From positions 1 through 25,705 of the forward strand of contig DCHI01000076.1 in the NCBI GenBank assembly GCA_002314795.1: DNA of 25,705 nucleotides. Direction: 5' to 3'. This document shows, piece after piece, positions 1-7,986 of the stretch. Source of the DNA: Bacteroidales bacterium UBA1756 (GTDB taxonomy: Bacteria; Bacteroidota; Bacteroidia; Bacteroidales; WCHB1-69). Both the position numbers and the translations under genes were made by a program. Position 1 is the first letter of the stretch, and each line of letters begins with the position of its first letter. Below the pieces are notes generated by a model. The model searched no databases. It was not told the DNA's origin and worked only from the letters and a program-made list of their open reading frames with translations.

Positions 1-1611
1 CGTGTCTACTTTTTCAAGAGCAACAAAATATCCCAGCTTAATGATATATGGACTGAAAATGATATTCGTCGTGCTTACAAGGAATTGGCAAAGTTAGTTA
101 GACCAACAAAAGACATCAAGTATCCTTTTAATATAAGGGTAAAAGCATCTCAGTACCAGGAATATCAAGATAAAAAAGTTGTCAGCAATGCATTGAATAA
201 AGCAACTTTGAACTATAATCTTTCTTCCCGATATGATGAAAAGTCTCAAAAATATATTCAAGAATATTTGAAAGTAGAAAAAGGCGACATCGTCATCAAA
301 GAGAAGGTGGCTGAAGTATTTGGTCCTATCACCTGTTCTTTGTATTACTATGATAAGAATGCCAAAAGAAATTTCGCAAAAGGAGATAGAATTGATGGAT
401 TGAAAATTTATAGGGATGGCATTATCGCAACTCCATTTGCCGAGTATAAAGAAGACCGGGATGAGCAAAAAGATTTATTTGGAATTGATAAACGTCGATG
501 GTCTGGCTTTTTTGAAAAACTCAGTACAAGGGATTTGCTCGGGTGGATTGACATTTCAGATGAATTGAACCCGAAAATCATAGATTCCACTAATCGACAG
601 GATTTTGTTGACAATAGAGAGTGGGGAGCATTAAAATCCTTTGTGATAGACCAAGTACATCAAATTGAATTATTTCTGAAGCATCAGAAATCTAAACAGA
701 AATCAGAGAACCACGAAAAATTGAAGCAAGCGACAGAAGATGTTTCAAAAATCAAAGCTACAATTGAAAAGGTCAAAAAAGACTCTGTTCTTTTATCGCC
801 AGATATTGAACAAGATTTGAATGAAATAGCTTCTAAACTGGACACTATCAAATCTGCAGTTGACAGTTCAGCTGAAGATATGATGCAAATGGAACAGAAT
901 CAAAAAGTACAAGAGAATTTGTTCTTCAGTCTCGTGTCTCTTCAATCTTATGCCGCGCAGATGTCACATATATTCCGTACGTCAATCGGTTATATAAAAC
1001 GTTCGGCTGAATTTGTTGCAAAATGGGTTCCAATAGGGGAAAAGCAAGACAAAGTGGTAAAACATTCGAAAATCGTTTTTGAAGACACGAACAATTTGTC
1101 AAAAGCGATGGATTTCATGCTTAGTTATGCCGAAGATGAATCCACTTTTGAATTTTTTGACCTTCGTCAGGCCGTTTATGAAATCTTTGATGAACGGTAT
1201 TCTTATTTGTTTGAGGAGGAGTCTGTTAATATTGAAAGAATTGTTGAAGATGATTTTGAATTGCTTTACAATAAGAAGGCATTTCAAGATATGTTCGGAA
1301 ATCTGATTGACAATTCAATTAAAGCACTAAGAAACATTCCAGGTAAGCGAATCAAATGCAACGCTTTGCGTGAAAATGATTCTCTTGTCATTTTTTTCTC
1401 CGACAATGGGTGTGGTATCCCTGAAGAAAACAAAGATAAGATTTTTGATGTATTCTTCACTACAACAGCTGATTTTGGGGGCGCAGGTTTGGGATTGTAT
1501 ATTGTAAAATCGAGATTGGAATCCATTAAAGGATCTATTTCTTTGGAAGACAATGAATTCCTTCCTACAGGCGCTACATTTAAGATAATAATACCTTTAA
1601 AACATGATTGA
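1..1611 (+). CDS. Histidine kinase with Hsp90/MutL-type transducer region (5' partial)
   Basis: The frame is open from base 1, so the gene starts upstream; the TTG at 85 is internal. Domains in order: a region at about 300-620 resembling the transducer domain that follows Hsp90/MutL/MORC-type ATPase domains (GLKIYRDG, later NPKIIDSTNRQDF); a charged coiled-coil at about 650-930; a histidine kinase core. The core has an H-box (MSHIFRTS, His codon 967-969), an N-box (NLIDNS, near 1300), a G1 box (DNGCGIP, near 1405), an F-box (KIFDVFF) and a G2 box (GGAGLGLYIV, near 1480). No membrane segment is visible, so it is probably cytosolic. An N-terminal GHKL ATPase domain would be expected upstream of the window. 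The stop overlaps the start of the receiver gene, which indicates a single operon. The kinase call is secure; the N-terminal reading is inference from motif resemblance. Confidence 0.88.
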   Translation, partial: RVYFFKSNKISQLNDIWTENDIRRAYKELAKLVRPTKDIKYPFNIRVKASQYQEYQDKKVVSNALNKATLNYNLSSRYDEKSQKYIQEYLKVEKGDIVIKEKVAEVFGPITCSLYYYDKNAKRNFAKGDRIDGLKIYRDGIIATPFAEYKEDRDEQKDLFGIDKRRWSGFFEKLSTRDLLGWIDISDELNPKIIDSTNRQDFVDNREWGALKSFVIDQVHQIELFLKHQKSKQKSENHEKLKQATEDVSKIKATIEKVKKDSVLLSPDIEQDLNEIASKLDTIKSAVDSSAEDMMQMEQNQKVQENLFFSLVSLQSYAAQMSHIFRTSIGYIKRSAEFVAKWVPIGEKQDKVVKHSKIVFEDTNNLSKAMDFMLSYAEDESTFEFFDLRQAVYEIFDERYSYLFEEESVNIERIVEDDFELLYNKKAFQDMFGNLIDNSIKALRNIPGKRIKCNALRENDSLVIFFSDNGCGIPEENKDKIFDVFFTTTADFGGAGLGLYIVKSRLESIKGSISLEDNEFLPTGATFKIIIPLKHD

Positions 1612-2212
1612 CATGAAAAAAATGGATGTGGAAGTCGTCTATATTGACGATGTATTGAGACCAGAAAAAAATGCCTTTCTTGATGATCTGGAAGGAACGA
1701 TATCAGTTGCCAAGCAATTTGATAATCCGTCAAAAGGACTCGCATACATAAAAGAAAATATTGATAAGAATATTATTGTTATTTTAGATTGGAGATTCAC
1801 CAATAGTAGCCAGCAAGGATCGGACATATTGAATGGCATACATGAAATGTCAACTTTAGTTCCAGTTATAGTTTTTACGGGGGCCAACATAGATGTAGTA
1901 GCAGCCAGCAAAATGTTTAAAGGCCAGGCATTCAGCTGTCTGTCTAAAGATGCTTCAACTCAGGAGATAACTGATGCAATCGAAGACGCATACCAACGTA
2001 TTCAAAACGATATTCGTTCCGTTATGGAAAAATGGATTCTGAACCAGTCTGTGGAGAAACGAAATGTTCCTTATATGTCGTACGGCAATAAAACATATAC
2101 TATGAATGACCTTCTTGTTTCGATTCGTAAACAAGATGAGATTGGGAAAGAATTGACTCGCAATATTTTAGGTCTTGCCGCTGAAATGTTTACTAATGGT
2201 TTGAAGAAATGA
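1604..2212 (+). CDS. Receiver-domain protein (CheY-like) with non-HTH C-terminal extension
   Basis: This is a 202-residue protein that begins with a phosphoacceptor (REC) domain. All signature positions are present: the acidic pair D15/D16 (YIDD), phosphoacceptor D62 (VILDW), T92 (VFTG) and K115 (LSKDA). Residues about 140-202 (containing YGNKTYTMNDLL) show no helix-turn-helix or known enzymatic motif, so this is not an ordinary transcription regulator; the tail may dock a partner protein. The ATG at 1604 overlaps the kinase stop, while an in-frame ATG at 1613 is an alternative start just after it. The gene lies between the kinase and a caspase-like peptidase with overlaps on both sides, so it probably receives phosphate from the kinase and controls the peptidase. 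The REC call is strong; the link to the peptidase is inference. Confidence 0.88.
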   Translation: MIDMKKMDVEVVYIDDVLRPEKNAFLDDLEGTISVAKQFDNPSKGLAYIKENIDKNIIVILDWRFTNSSQQGSDILNGIHEMSTLVPVIVFTGANIDVVAASKMFKGQAFSCLSKDASTQEITDAIEDAYQRIQNDIRSVMEKWILNQSVEKRNVPYMSYGNKTYTMNDLLVSIRKQDEIGKELTRNILGLAAEMFTNGLKK

Positions 2213-2859
2213 AACTTAATGCGGTAATTGTTTGTGACGATTCTGAAAACAATAATGATATGAAATTATTGTTCGCCAATCTTATGCGAGAAACTTCCAA
2301 ATCTTTAAGTTCATATAAAGATGCAAATGACATTGTCTTGAATCTTGTGAATTTGACGCACGATAAAGTTGATGCTCAATCGCTATCCGGACATTTGTCG
2401 ATAGTTAATCAAAATGCTTTCTTGTGTCATATATATGCGCATGGCGATTATGAAAAGATTCGGATGAATGATGAAGTTATGGTTTCATCGACGTTGAATC
2501 CATATTCTTTCAGTAATGCTTTGGTCTATACGTTTTCGTGTCGTAATGGCAGAGAATTGGCCGATGTCTTAATAAGCAATGGAACGCAGCTGTTTGTGGG
2601 ATATACTGACGATGCTTGGTTTACAACGGGATGCGAGAATAATTATATTGAAAGAATAGCAATGACATTTGTCGATTCCTTTTTGAACGGTAGTAATGCA
2701 CAAAAAGCATTTGAAAAGTTAAAGGATGCTTATAACAATGTTATCTTCGACGATTCTTTGAATGACCCGATATTAAAAGGAAATCTTCGTAAAAATCGTG
2801 AATGTTTGATTCTTAAGGGTAACGGGAAATTAACAATTGCTGATGTGATTTTGAAATAA
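2209..2859 (+). CDS. Caspase/CHAT-like (clan CD) cysteine peptidase candidate
   Basis: This 216-residue protein has the two-block pattern of clan CD peptidases: a hydrophobic strand ending in His-Gly (FLCHIYAHGD, H78-G79), then a second hydrophobic strand ending in Cys (ALVYTFSCRNG, C111). The following segment, ADVLISNGTQLFVGYTDDAW, resembles the CHAT/caspase stretch in which a small domain recovers an 'a..L...G...vvGy' strand-turn. No signal peptide is present, so it should act in the cytosol. Its ATG overlaps the receiver stop as ATGA, typical of translational coupling. The most likely role is an effector protease released or activated by the kinase-receiver pair. The substrate is unknown. 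A non-peptidase Rossmann-like protein remains possible, but the His-Gly/Cys spacing argues for the peptidase. Confidence 0.72.
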   Translation: MKLNAVIVCDDSENNNDMKLLFANLMRETSKSLSSYKDANDIVLNLVNLTHDKVDAQSLSGHLSIVNQNAFLCHIYAHGDYEKIRMNDEVMVSSTLNPYSFSNALVYTFSCRNGRELADVLISNGTQLFVGYTDDAWFTTGCENNYIERIAMTFVDSFLNGSNAQKAFEKLKDAYNNVIFDDSLNDPILKGNLRKNRECLILKGNGKLTIADVILK

Positions 2860-2863
2860 ATTT

Positions 2864-2870
2864 GGAGGTG
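2864..2870 (+). promoter_or_regulatory. Strong Shine-Dalgarno site before methyltransferase stub
   Basis: GGAGGTG lies six bases before the ATG at 2877. It is a near-perfect anti-16S complement and unlike the A-rich leaders of the other genes here. This decides the start of the stub and hints that the locus came from a host that relies on Shine-Dalgarno initiation. Confidence 0.6.
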
Positions 2871-2876
2871 CTTACA

Positions 2877-2960
2877 ATGGCGAAAAAGAAATATACATTC
2901 ATTGACCTTTTTGCAGGGTGCGGAGGCTTGAGTGAAGGATTAACTCGAAATTATGATTAA
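2877..2960 (+). pseudogene. 5' stub of a C5-cytosine DNA methyltransferase
   Basis: A 27-codon frame reads MAKKKYTFIDLFAGCGGLSE and then seven more residues to a TAA. FIDLFAGCGG is motif I (the SAM-binding loop) that opens C5-cytosine methyltransferases. The catalytic PC motif, the ENV motif and the target-recognition region are all absent, because the next gene begins 11 bases after the stop. The fragment therefore cannot methylate DNA. Its place directly before an McrB-like gene fits the LlaJI-type layout, in which C5 methyltransferases accompany two McrBC-like restriction subunits. An internal deletion that removed nearly all of the methyltransferase is the simplest explanation. A translated leader peptide is a less likely alternative. 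Confidence 0.8.
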
Positions 2961-2971
2961 AAACTAATAAA

Positions 2972-4327
2972 ATGAACAAAGACATTCAACTTCAGTTGTT
3001 TAAAGACTTTATTGTTAGTTGCACTGTAAATGCAAAAAGTGTAAAGAATTATTCTGATTTCAAACGGATTAACGAATGCCTTGCTTTGCTATTTCCTGAC
3101 AAACAAGATGTTTCCATTTTGGATTTTGATGATGCAATTGAGTTTGAAAAAATTGTCAAAGAACTTGAAAAACAAAAGGAATACATTGAAATTAATGTCA
3201 AAGGTAAGAATCAGTATTCGACAACTGTCGGTTGGTATCAACGTTTTCTTAATGCGAAGAGTCTATTTTCAAAATATGAGTTGCCTGTAAGCTTGAAAAA
3301 CGAATGTTTAGCTTTCCCTCTCCAAACCATCTACTACGGCGCTCCCGGTACGGGGAAAAGCTACAAGGTAAAGAGTGAAAAGTTACCAGGCGTTGCTGAA
3401 GAAAACATTTTCCGCGCTACTTTTCACCCAGATTACGATTATGCAAGCTTTGTAGGATGCTACAAACCGAAAAAAGAGGGCGAAAAAATCACCTACTCCT
3501 TCCTTCCCCAAGTCTTCACCAACGCTTACGTCAAGGCGTGGAACGAAATGAAAAACGAAGAACCGAAACAGGTTTACCTCGTCATCGAGGAAATCAACCG
3601 CGGCAACTGCGCCCAGATTTTCGGAGATCTGTTCCAACTGCTGGATAGGGGAGACGATGGTAAGTCAGAATATCCTGTTGATGCTGATGAGGATTTGAAA
3701 AACTATTTGCGCAATGCTGTAGATGATAATGGTATTTCGGTCCTTATAAATAAAGAAGGTATCAACGGTGGCAAACTTTGCCTGCCTCCAAATATCAATA
3801 TCCTCGCCACAATGAACACCTCTGACCAGTCGTTATTCCCGATGGACAGCGCCTTCAAACGCCGCTGGGAGTGGGAGTATGTGCCAATCAGATACACGGA
3901 AGCTGAAGCAAAAGACGTTAATGATAACTTCCATACTTTCAAAATTACCATCGGCAGTAACACATACAAATGGGTGGATTTCTTGGCAAAAGTCAATGAA
4001 AAGATTTTGGCTGTTACCGATTCCGAAGATAAGCAGATGGGTGAGTATTTCATCAAGAAAGACATTGATGAAAAGACATTCATCAACAAGGTGATGTACT
4101 ATCTGTGGAGTGAGGTTTGTAAAGACAATTATAAAACCAATTTGAATCTGTTTTTCACGGATGATGGAACCGAATTCTCTTTCAACGAACTTTTCACAGG
4201 CAAGGCAACAGCGCTGCTGGTGGGTTTTATGAAGAAGTTGCAGGTAAAAAGCGAGGAAGAAAAGAAGAAAGAAAATTCAACAGAAAACTTTAAAGCAAAC
4301 GATGATGTGTCGTCAACTGAAGATTAG
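2972..4327 (+). CDS. McrB/LlaJI R1-like AAA+ restriction motor
   Basis: This 451-residue protein has an AAA+ GTPase module of the McrB family. Visible motifs are Walker A GAPGTGKS (123-130), Walker B VYLVIEEINRG (201-211), sensor 1 ATMNTSDQ (279-286) and the SAFKRRW arginine motif (about 293-299). Residues 1-115 form a separate N-terminal domain, probably for DNA recognition or partner binding, with no motif I recognise. McrB-family motors power translocation and cleavage with an McrC-type nuclease; the candidate partner starts at 5520. The leader has an A-rich stretch and no clear Shine-Dalgarno site. Base composition shifts from AT-rich in the N-terminal part to visibly GC-richer near 3310, where the motor domain begins, suggesting a domain swap. 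Confidence 0.9.
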   Translation: MNKDIQLQLFKDFIVSCTVNAKSVKNYSDFKRINECLALLFPDKQDVSILDFDDAIEFEKIVKELEKQKEYIEINVKGKNQYSTTVGWYQRFLNAKSLFSKYELPVSLKNECLAFPLQTIYYGAPGTGKSYKVKSEKLPGVAEENIFRATFHPDYDYASFVGCYKPKKEGEKITYSFLPQVFTNAYVKAWNEMKNEEPKQVYLVIEEINRGNCAQIFGDLFQLLDRGDDGKSEYPVDADEDLKNYLRNAVDDNGISVLINKEGINGGKLCLPPNINILATMNTSDQSLFPMDSAFKRRWEWEYVPIRYTEAEAKDVNDNFHTFKITIGSNTYKWVDFLAKVNEKILAVTDSEDKQMGEYFIKKDIDEKTFINKVMYYLWSEVCKDNYKTNLNLFFTDDGTEFSFNELFTGKATALLVGFMKKLQVKSEEEKKKENSTENFKANDDVSSTED

Positions 4328-4354
4328 ATTGTATAAAAATTAAATCTCACCATT

Positions 4355-5509
4355 ATGGCAAATGATTTTGAATTGTTGGTCGGCAAAATAGAATCTGCAA
4401 ACCAGGTTTTGCAGAACAATGCCCGTGTGGTTATTAATCGTCACGTGACCGCTAAAGCTTGGCTGACGGGATATTACATTGTAGAATACGAGCAAAATGG
4501 TGCCGACCGCGCGAAGTATGGCGAAAAACTGATACCCGAATTGTCAAAACGACTAGGAAATAACAAGTTTAGTGTCAGCACGCTTAAATTGTATCGACAA
4601 TTCTATCAAGTTTATCCGATGTTGTCAAATGAGATTCTTGGTTTTCTAAAAACATTTCCCGTAATAGGACAATCACCGATTGGCCAATTGCAAATCGCTG
4701 AACATCAGCAAAATGAAAAAAGCCAATCAGTGATTGCCAAATCTGAAAACATATTTGCTTCACGCAATATTTTATGTGATTCAGTCGTACCATCAACACA
4801 ACTTTTTAATAAACTGTCGTTTACTCATTTGTCTCTCTTGCTCCCGTTTGATGACCCTCTCAAACGCGCTTTTTACGAGACAATGGCTATCCGCGGAACT
4901 TGGAGTGTACGCGAGTTGCAACGTCAAATCGATACCAACTATTACGAACGTAGCGGCTGGAGCAAGAATCCTCAGCAATTAGCAGAATTGGTGAACGAAA
5001 AATGCGAAGTCGCCACGTTGCAAAATGACCTTAAATCTCCTTTTACATTTGAATTTTTGGGGCTTTCTGCAAAAAATGTAGTGGAAGAAAGCGATTTGGA
5101 ATCCGCAATTCTCAATCATTTGCAGGAGTTCATTCTCGAACTCGGAATGGGTTTTTGTTTTGAGGAACGTCAGAAAAAATTACTTATTGATGACCGCTAT
5201 TACAAAGCCGATTTGGTTTTTTATCATCGTATTCTGAAACGTCACGTGATTGTAGAACTCAAAGCACATCGTTTGGATTATTCCGATGCTGCGCAATTGA
5301 AAATGTATTTGGCTTATTTTCGTAAAAATATTCAGCAACCCGATGATTATGATCCTATTGGCATTCTGATGTGTTCCGAGGTTGGTCAGGAAATGGTAGA
5401 ATATTTAGCTGCTGATATTGATGAAGAAATGTTCATCTCAAAATACAAACTTGAAATACCTGATAAGGCCAGAATGATGGAATTCTTGCGGCAACAAAAC
5501 AATCTATAA
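4355..5509 (+). CDS. DUF1016 (YhcG-type) PDDEXK nuclease
   Basis: This 384-residue protein has a DUF1016 N-terminal region (about 1-200, including SVSTLKLYRQFY and WSVRELQRQID) and a C-terminal PDDEXK nuclease domain (about 230-384). Catalytic-type residues are D286 in KADLVFYH and E301/K303 in VIVELKAH. The C-terminal FISKYKLEIPD also matches this family. Members occur widely in defence islands and next to restriction genes; the biochemical role is poorly defined, with DNA cleavage or junction processing the usual suggestion. Here it sits between the McrB-like motor and the McrC/LlaJI-like subunit, 27 bases after one and 10 before the other, so it is co-transcribed and may be an accessory nuclease. 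The family call is strong; the role is inferred. Confidence 0.9.
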   Translation: MANDFELLVGKIESANQVLQNNARVVINRHVTAKAWLTGYYIVEYEQNGADRAKYGEKLIPELSKRLGNNKFSVSTLKLYRQFYQVYPMLSNEILGFLKTFPVIGQSPIGQLQIAEHQQNEKSQSVIAKSENIFASRNILCDSVVPSTQLFNKLSFTHLSLLLPFDDPLKRAFYETMAIRGTWSVRELQRQIDTNYYERSGWSKNPQQLAELVNEKCEVATLQNDLKSPFTFEFLGLSAKNVVEESDLESAILNHLQEFILELGMGFCFEERQKKLLIDDRYYKADLVFYHRILKRHVIVELKAHRLDYSDAAQLKMYLAYFRKNIQQPDDYDPIGILMCSEVGQEMVEYLAADIDEEMFISKYKLEIPDKARMMEFLRQQNNL

Positions 5510-5519
5510 GGGCCAATTT

Positions 5520-7838
5520 ATGATCCTCCTTTTCGAAGAATATCAATACACAACGGCCGCCGACATCGCACTCATCAAGCAGTGTGTTGACGAGGCCTAT
5601 CTCACCGAAACTGACAATTATGTGAAAATTGGCTGCGTGGGCTATTTCTACTGCACGCATCCCGAAATCAATGATGCTGTTTTTGTTTTGCCTAAAGTGT
5701 TTATTGATGAAAATGGACTGGCTTTCGGAAAAATTGAACCGGAAAAGATAATCCGACTGGATTCTTTTTCTGATAAAAGTCTTGACCAAGAAAAGGAAAC
5801 GATTTTTGAACTTTCCGCCTGGCTCTATCAAGCCATCGCTCATTTCGTAGAAGAACACAAAGATACGGACATCGTAAAGATGTCGAATGTGCAGGAAGTC
5901 GCCTCCGCAAAAGGAGAAAAGTGTCAGACCTACATAGACATTATTCTCCAATTGCAAAAGTTTCAGAAAGAGCATAGGCATCTGTTTACCTATATCTCCA
6001 TTGTCAATCGCAGCGGCACCCGCAAAATCAACTGGAACAAGACCGTGCGGAAAGTGCAACCCTTTTTACAAGACGACACGCCCATCTATATGGATTTTTA
6101 CAACAAAACAAAATCCATCAATTTCGATGAGGAACTGATTGTGCTTTTCTTTTCCACGCTCCGTTACTTGCAGGAAAAAATGCGATTCAAAACGGTGTGC
6201 GACCTGCGCTATGACTTGATTCCCGTCCGAAAAATCGAATCAATGATTTCGCACGGACAAGGCACCCGCCGCCTGCGTACCATCCGCAAAAAATATTTCA
6301 CCGACGAGCTCGTCCAACTTTGGAATTTGCTGTATGTGTTTTTCGATAAGGCCGAGAAAATCGCTTCGGGCAAATATCATCAGGAAAAATTGTTGGCCAT
6401 CAAGTTCAACATCATTTTCGAAGCGATGATCGACCAGCTCATTGGCGGAAATGATGTGGAGGAGAATCTGAAAAGACTTAAAAATCAGAAGGATGGCAAG
6501 CACTTGGACCATCTTTACAAAGAACCTTCGCTAATCAATAATTCTGGAGACATTTATTTCATTGGCGATAGTAAATACTACAAAGAGAGTACGGATTTGG
6601 TTGGAAATTCTGTGTATAAACAGTTTACATACGCCAAGAATATCATTCAGTATCATATTGACCTTTTTAATAAAAGCAAACAGTATCCTGACGGAATTCA
6701 ATACCGCGACGCGCTAACGGAGGGTTACAACATTACGCCGAATTTCTTCATTCGGGCAAGTGCTGTAAAAGATGAGAATGGGTTATATTCTTACACGGAA
6801 GATGGGCTGAAGAATGAATATGAAGATGATGTAAAAGAAAAACAGAACAAACTTTTCAACTGCCATTTCCCCAACCGTCTTTTCGACCGTGATACTTTCG
6901 TGCTGCAAACGTATAACATCAACTTTTTGTATGTGTTAGCGCATTATGTGCAAGGTGCCGACAAGAGTATTCAAAAAAGAATTCGTGATAAATTTAGAGA
7001 GGACTTGCTGAAACGTTTCAATGCTTTGTACGACTTCTGGATTCTTACCACAAACAAATCTCAACTCCAGTCCGCCATTGACAAGCATTTCCGAAAAATT
7101 AATGGCAAGGTGTTCTGTCCCTATCCCGATGAAGATGAACCTTTGCTTTATTTGGCATTGGAAAAAGAGGCAGTCGGAATGACGCAAGTCGCTGATTTTA
7201 TGATGCTTCGCAAAAAGAAAATCGACGATCTCGCTCTGATTGCCGCCTTGGAAGAAGATTTTGATGTTTACAAACTGCCTGCCTTGGGCGATGACCCCAA
7301 AGAGGCGATGGAAAAAGAGAAAAAGAGACGGGTGGAACAATACCAATATGATTTCTATCAGAACCAGTATGGCGAATTGAAAGTGGCGGAAGAACAAGAA
7401 AGTTACATTCCTTTTCCCTCCGACACAGTCTTCCTTATCGGCTGCTACAAAAATGAGGAGCATTTGGATTGGATTCGGAATAATCAAAAATACAACGTCC
7501 GTCTCGGTGACCGCCGCGGAGCTGTGAAAGAAAACGATGAACAGGTTGTAACTGCAAGATTTTTAATTCTTTATGATTTTGAAAAGCCATCCGAATATAA
7601 AGTGTATCATTTGGATAACAAGCAACGGGTATATAAGTTAGAGGATATGAAGAAAGCAGAATACCCAACCCCGGAAGGAGCAAAATATTTGCTCTATGAC
7701 TTGACAGGCGAACCGATAAAATTGGTTATTGACGTCCAGAAAATATTGGAAGCCAAAGAAGTACAAAAGGGATCTCCATTAGAAGGCGCGCCCGTCTATC
7801 TCACCGGAAAAGAACTACAAGAAATACGGCAACAATAA
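5520..7838 (+). CDS. McrC/LlaJI R2-like restriction endonuclease subunit
   Basis: This 772-residue protein resembles the LlaJI-family restriction subunit that pairs with an McrB-like motor. The N-terminal part (about 1-300) is helical and unmotifed. A PDDEXK-type core lies near residues 330-355: SGDIYFIGDSKYYK gives D344, D350 and K352, an Asp-x-Lys variant of the usual Glu-x-Lys. Residues about 520-772 form a long C-terminal extension with charged linkers (around 595-615) and a final globular part (YHLDNKQRVYKLEDM, PTPEGAKYLLYDLTG) that I do not recognise. The ATG at 5520 follows the DUF1016 stop by 10 bases. The likely job is DNA cleavage driven by the McrB-like motor. With the methyltransferase reduced to a stub, it either targets modified DNA, relies on a distant methyltransferase, or is inactive. 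Confidence 0.8.
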   Translation: MILLFEEYQYTTAADIALIKQCVDEAYLTETDNYVKIGCVGYFYCTHPEINDAVFVLPKVFIDENGLAFGKIEPEKIIRLDSFSDKSLDQEKETIFELSAWLYQAIAHFVEEHKDTDIVKMSNVQEVASAKGEKCQTYIDIILQLQKFQKEHRHLFTYISIVNRSGTRKINWNKTVRKVQPFLQDDTPIYMDFYNKTKSINFDEELIVLFFSTLRYLQEKMRFKTVCDLRYDLIPVRKIESMISHGQGTRRLRTIRKKYFTDELVQLWNLLYVFFDKAEKIASGKYHQEKLLAIKFNIIFEAMIDQLIGGNDVEENLKRLKNQKDGKHLDHLYKEPSLINNSGDIYFIGDSKYYKESTDLVGNSVYKQFTYAKNIIQYHIDLFNKSKQYPDGIQYRDALTEGYNITPNFFIRASAVKDENGLYSYTEDGLKNEYEDDVKEKQNKLFNCHFPNRLFDRDTFVLQTYNINFLYVLAHYVQGADKSIQKRIRDKFREDLLKRFNALYDFWILTTNKSQLQSAIDKHFRKINGKVFCPYPDEDEPLLYLALEKEAVGMTQVADFMMLRKKKIDDLALIAALEEDFDVYKLPALGDDPKEAMEKEKKRRVEQYQYDFYQNQYGELKVAEEQESYIPFPSDTVFLIGCYKNEEHLDWIRNNQKYNVRLGDRRGAVKENDEQVVTARFLILYDFEKPSEYKVYHLDNKQRVYKLEDMKKAEYPTPEGAKYLLYDLTGEPIKLVIDVQKILEAKEVQKGSPLEGAPVYLTGKELQEIRQQ

Positions 7839-7917
7839 TCATCGTCCCCGCCCCTAAAGCTAACGCATATTTTTGTTAAAATAACGGACTACCAAACTTC
7901 ATAAAGAAAGTTTTGAG

Positions 7918-7925
7918 TATCTTTG
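7918..7925 (+). promoter_or_regulatory. Candidate Bacteroidetes -7 box before the BRO fragment
   Basis: TATCTTTG matches TAnnTTTG. It lies 61 bases before the ATG at 7987 in the 148-base gap after the restriction gene. No good -33 TTTG is present at the expected distance, so this is tentative. Confidence 0.3.
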
Positions 7926-7986
7926 TCCCCTCCCTTCATCAATAAGGATGTGGCTATTTAGCAATGAATTAACTTTATGAAATAAT

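Noticed and set aside
1284..1745. Minus-strand 153-codon frame across the kinase-receiver junction
   Set aside because: It is antisense to both conserved C-terminal kinase boxes and the receiver start, with no motif of its own.
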